The notes under the pieces were generated by a model. It was not told the DNA's origin. It saw nothing but the letters and a program-made list of their open reading frames with translations, and did no database searches. The position numbers and the translations under genes were made by a program. 64,000 nt of DNA from Narthecium ossifragum (Eukaryota > Streptophyta > Magnoliopsida > Dioscoreales > Nartheciaceae): the NCBI GenBank assembly GCA_963920575.1, contig OY986965.1, positions 30,622,007 to 30,686,006 of the forward strand. Reading direction: 5' to 3'. How positions within the stretch are numbered: position 1 is the first letter of the stretch; each line of letters opens with the position of its first letter. This document shows positions 63,063 to 64,000 of this stretch, one piece after another.

Positions 63063-64000
63063 TGCTCTCTCTCTATTCTGTTCGCCGGAGAGGAGAACAC
63101 TAGACAGGCCAGCATGGGCTGTCCGATTTTTAGTGCTAGACAGTAGAGACTGAGGAGGGGACGAACCTGGACTGAAGGAGATGGCCGAAGATCCTAGCGG
63201 AGCAAGAATACACTGGAAAAAGAGTATAGGGCATTTGGTTTGGTAAATATTTTCATATTTTTAATTTTTTGTTTTTTTTTTAAGTTTTGTTTTCCAATTT
63301 CTCCTATTATATGTGTTTGGTACTTTGGTTGGAAATGCTAACAAGTTTTTTTCTGAGAAATGGAAATAAATAAGAGTGAAGACAACAATTTAGGGGAGTT
63401 AGTTTCACTATTTCTATTTTTAGTTTCTGTGATTCAATTTTTAGAAAAATGCATTTGGTTTGGATTTGCTCTGAAGCTATTTTCTGAGAAATAGAATCAA
63501 AATGAATTATTTGTATATTAGTGATATTCCTTGTTGCATTTTGCAACAAGGTGCCACTAGCACTAATTGTTTTCCAATAAATGGTGATGTTTTAAATTCG
63601 GATCAAACTACCCTCTGCTGACTAAAAAAAAAAGAAAAGATATGGACCTTAGCGTAATATGAGGTCTTCGAAGGTGTTTTTTGCATAAACCATTCTCCTT
63701 GGTTTTTTGCAGGAGAAACCTTCCCTTTTCTTTTTTTTTGAAACCACCGAGGACTCTGCCTCTTCCTCTCCCCAAAAAGTAATATCTCTCCTTCTCCCCC
63801 ACTTCTCACTGCCACCATCACATCCCGTCTATCTCTTTTTCTTCTCCCCCCGTCTTCGTGTGCTTCACGATCTGCACCTTCTCCTCGCACTAGTGGATCG
63901 ACGTGGCGGTAGAGGCTGCGACGAGCGCAAGGAGGGCGAGCGGCATTTGATATTATCTGAGATAATGGAGGAAAGTAATCGAGAATCAAGCAAGAGAATG
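63063..64000. other. Upstream region of the PMT gene
   Basis: A CT-rich 5' leader (CTCTCTCTCTATTCTG, read on the plus strand as GAGA-type on the other) sits directly before the start. It is followed by an AT-rich MITE-like stretch with two TTTGGTTTGG motifs and TTTTCTGAGAAAT twice (63225-63500). The 128-residue minus-strand frame at 63603-63989 is low-complexity and basic and has no recognised domain. Confidence 0.45.

Noticed and set aside
63603..63989. 128-residue basic minus-strand frame near the window end
   Set aside because: Low-complexity Lys/Arg/Ser sequence from a CT-rich and T-rich stretch, with no domain. It could be the edge of something outside the window, but nothing supports that.

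Overview
This is nuclear DNA from a flowering plant. Every confident gene belongs to a plant family: SUPERMAN-clade zinc fingers, tropinone-reductase-like dehydrogenases, a clade A PP2C, sterol oxidase SMO2 and a PMT/DUF248 methyltransferase. Genes have GT-AG introns and sit in AT-rich DNA full of retrotransposon and DNA-transposon debris. The very GC-rich PP2C reading frame hints at a monocot, but this is inference and the species cannot be read from the window. All gene models were assembled by hand from splice signals, reading phase and recalled family sequence.

Layout. 0-0.7 kb: an LTR end abutting a broken LINE RNase H fragment, both on the minus strand. 4.2-4.8 kb and 13.2-14.1 kb: two intronless minus-strand C2H2 repressor genes of the SUPERMAN clade (TAC1-like and ZFP10-like), separated by about 8.4 kb of repeats. 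16.0-17.7 kb: two adjoining inverted-repeat elements. 19.5-28.4 kb: a plus-strand cluster of tropinone-reductase-like SDR genes. It has two complete five-exon genes of 272 codons each and, between them, two orphan copies of promoter plus exon 1 with no body exons. 32.5-33.6 kb: a tandem array of about 280-bp units broken by a LINE tail. 33.7-35.9 kb: a clade A PP2C gene with a dense ABRE/G-box promoter. 37.5-41.8 kb: SMO2 in seven exons on the minus strand. 42.7-44.5 kb: a duplicated block flanking a Copia-like solo LTR. About 44.7-50.5 kb: a degenerate MULE with an internally deleted transposase and A-rich minisatellites, into which a 2.4-kb solo LTR inserted. 51.9-52.3 kb: a Tourist-like MITE. 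55.0-56.2 kb: a hAT-like element carrying a 114-bp GC-rich tandem repeat. 56.7-63.1 kb: PMT11/12-type methyltransferase in nine exons on the minus strand.

The genes do not form a pathway. The nearest thing to a functional theme is stress and hormone biology: an ABA co-receptor type phosphatase under an ABRE-rich promoter. The most intriguing feature is the SDR cluster. The two orphan first exons keep open frames, intact donors and the splice phase needed to join exon 2 of the downstream gene, and they differ from each other only by synonymous changes over the conserved stretch. They may be alternative first exons giving N-terminal variants of one reductase, rather than simple debris.
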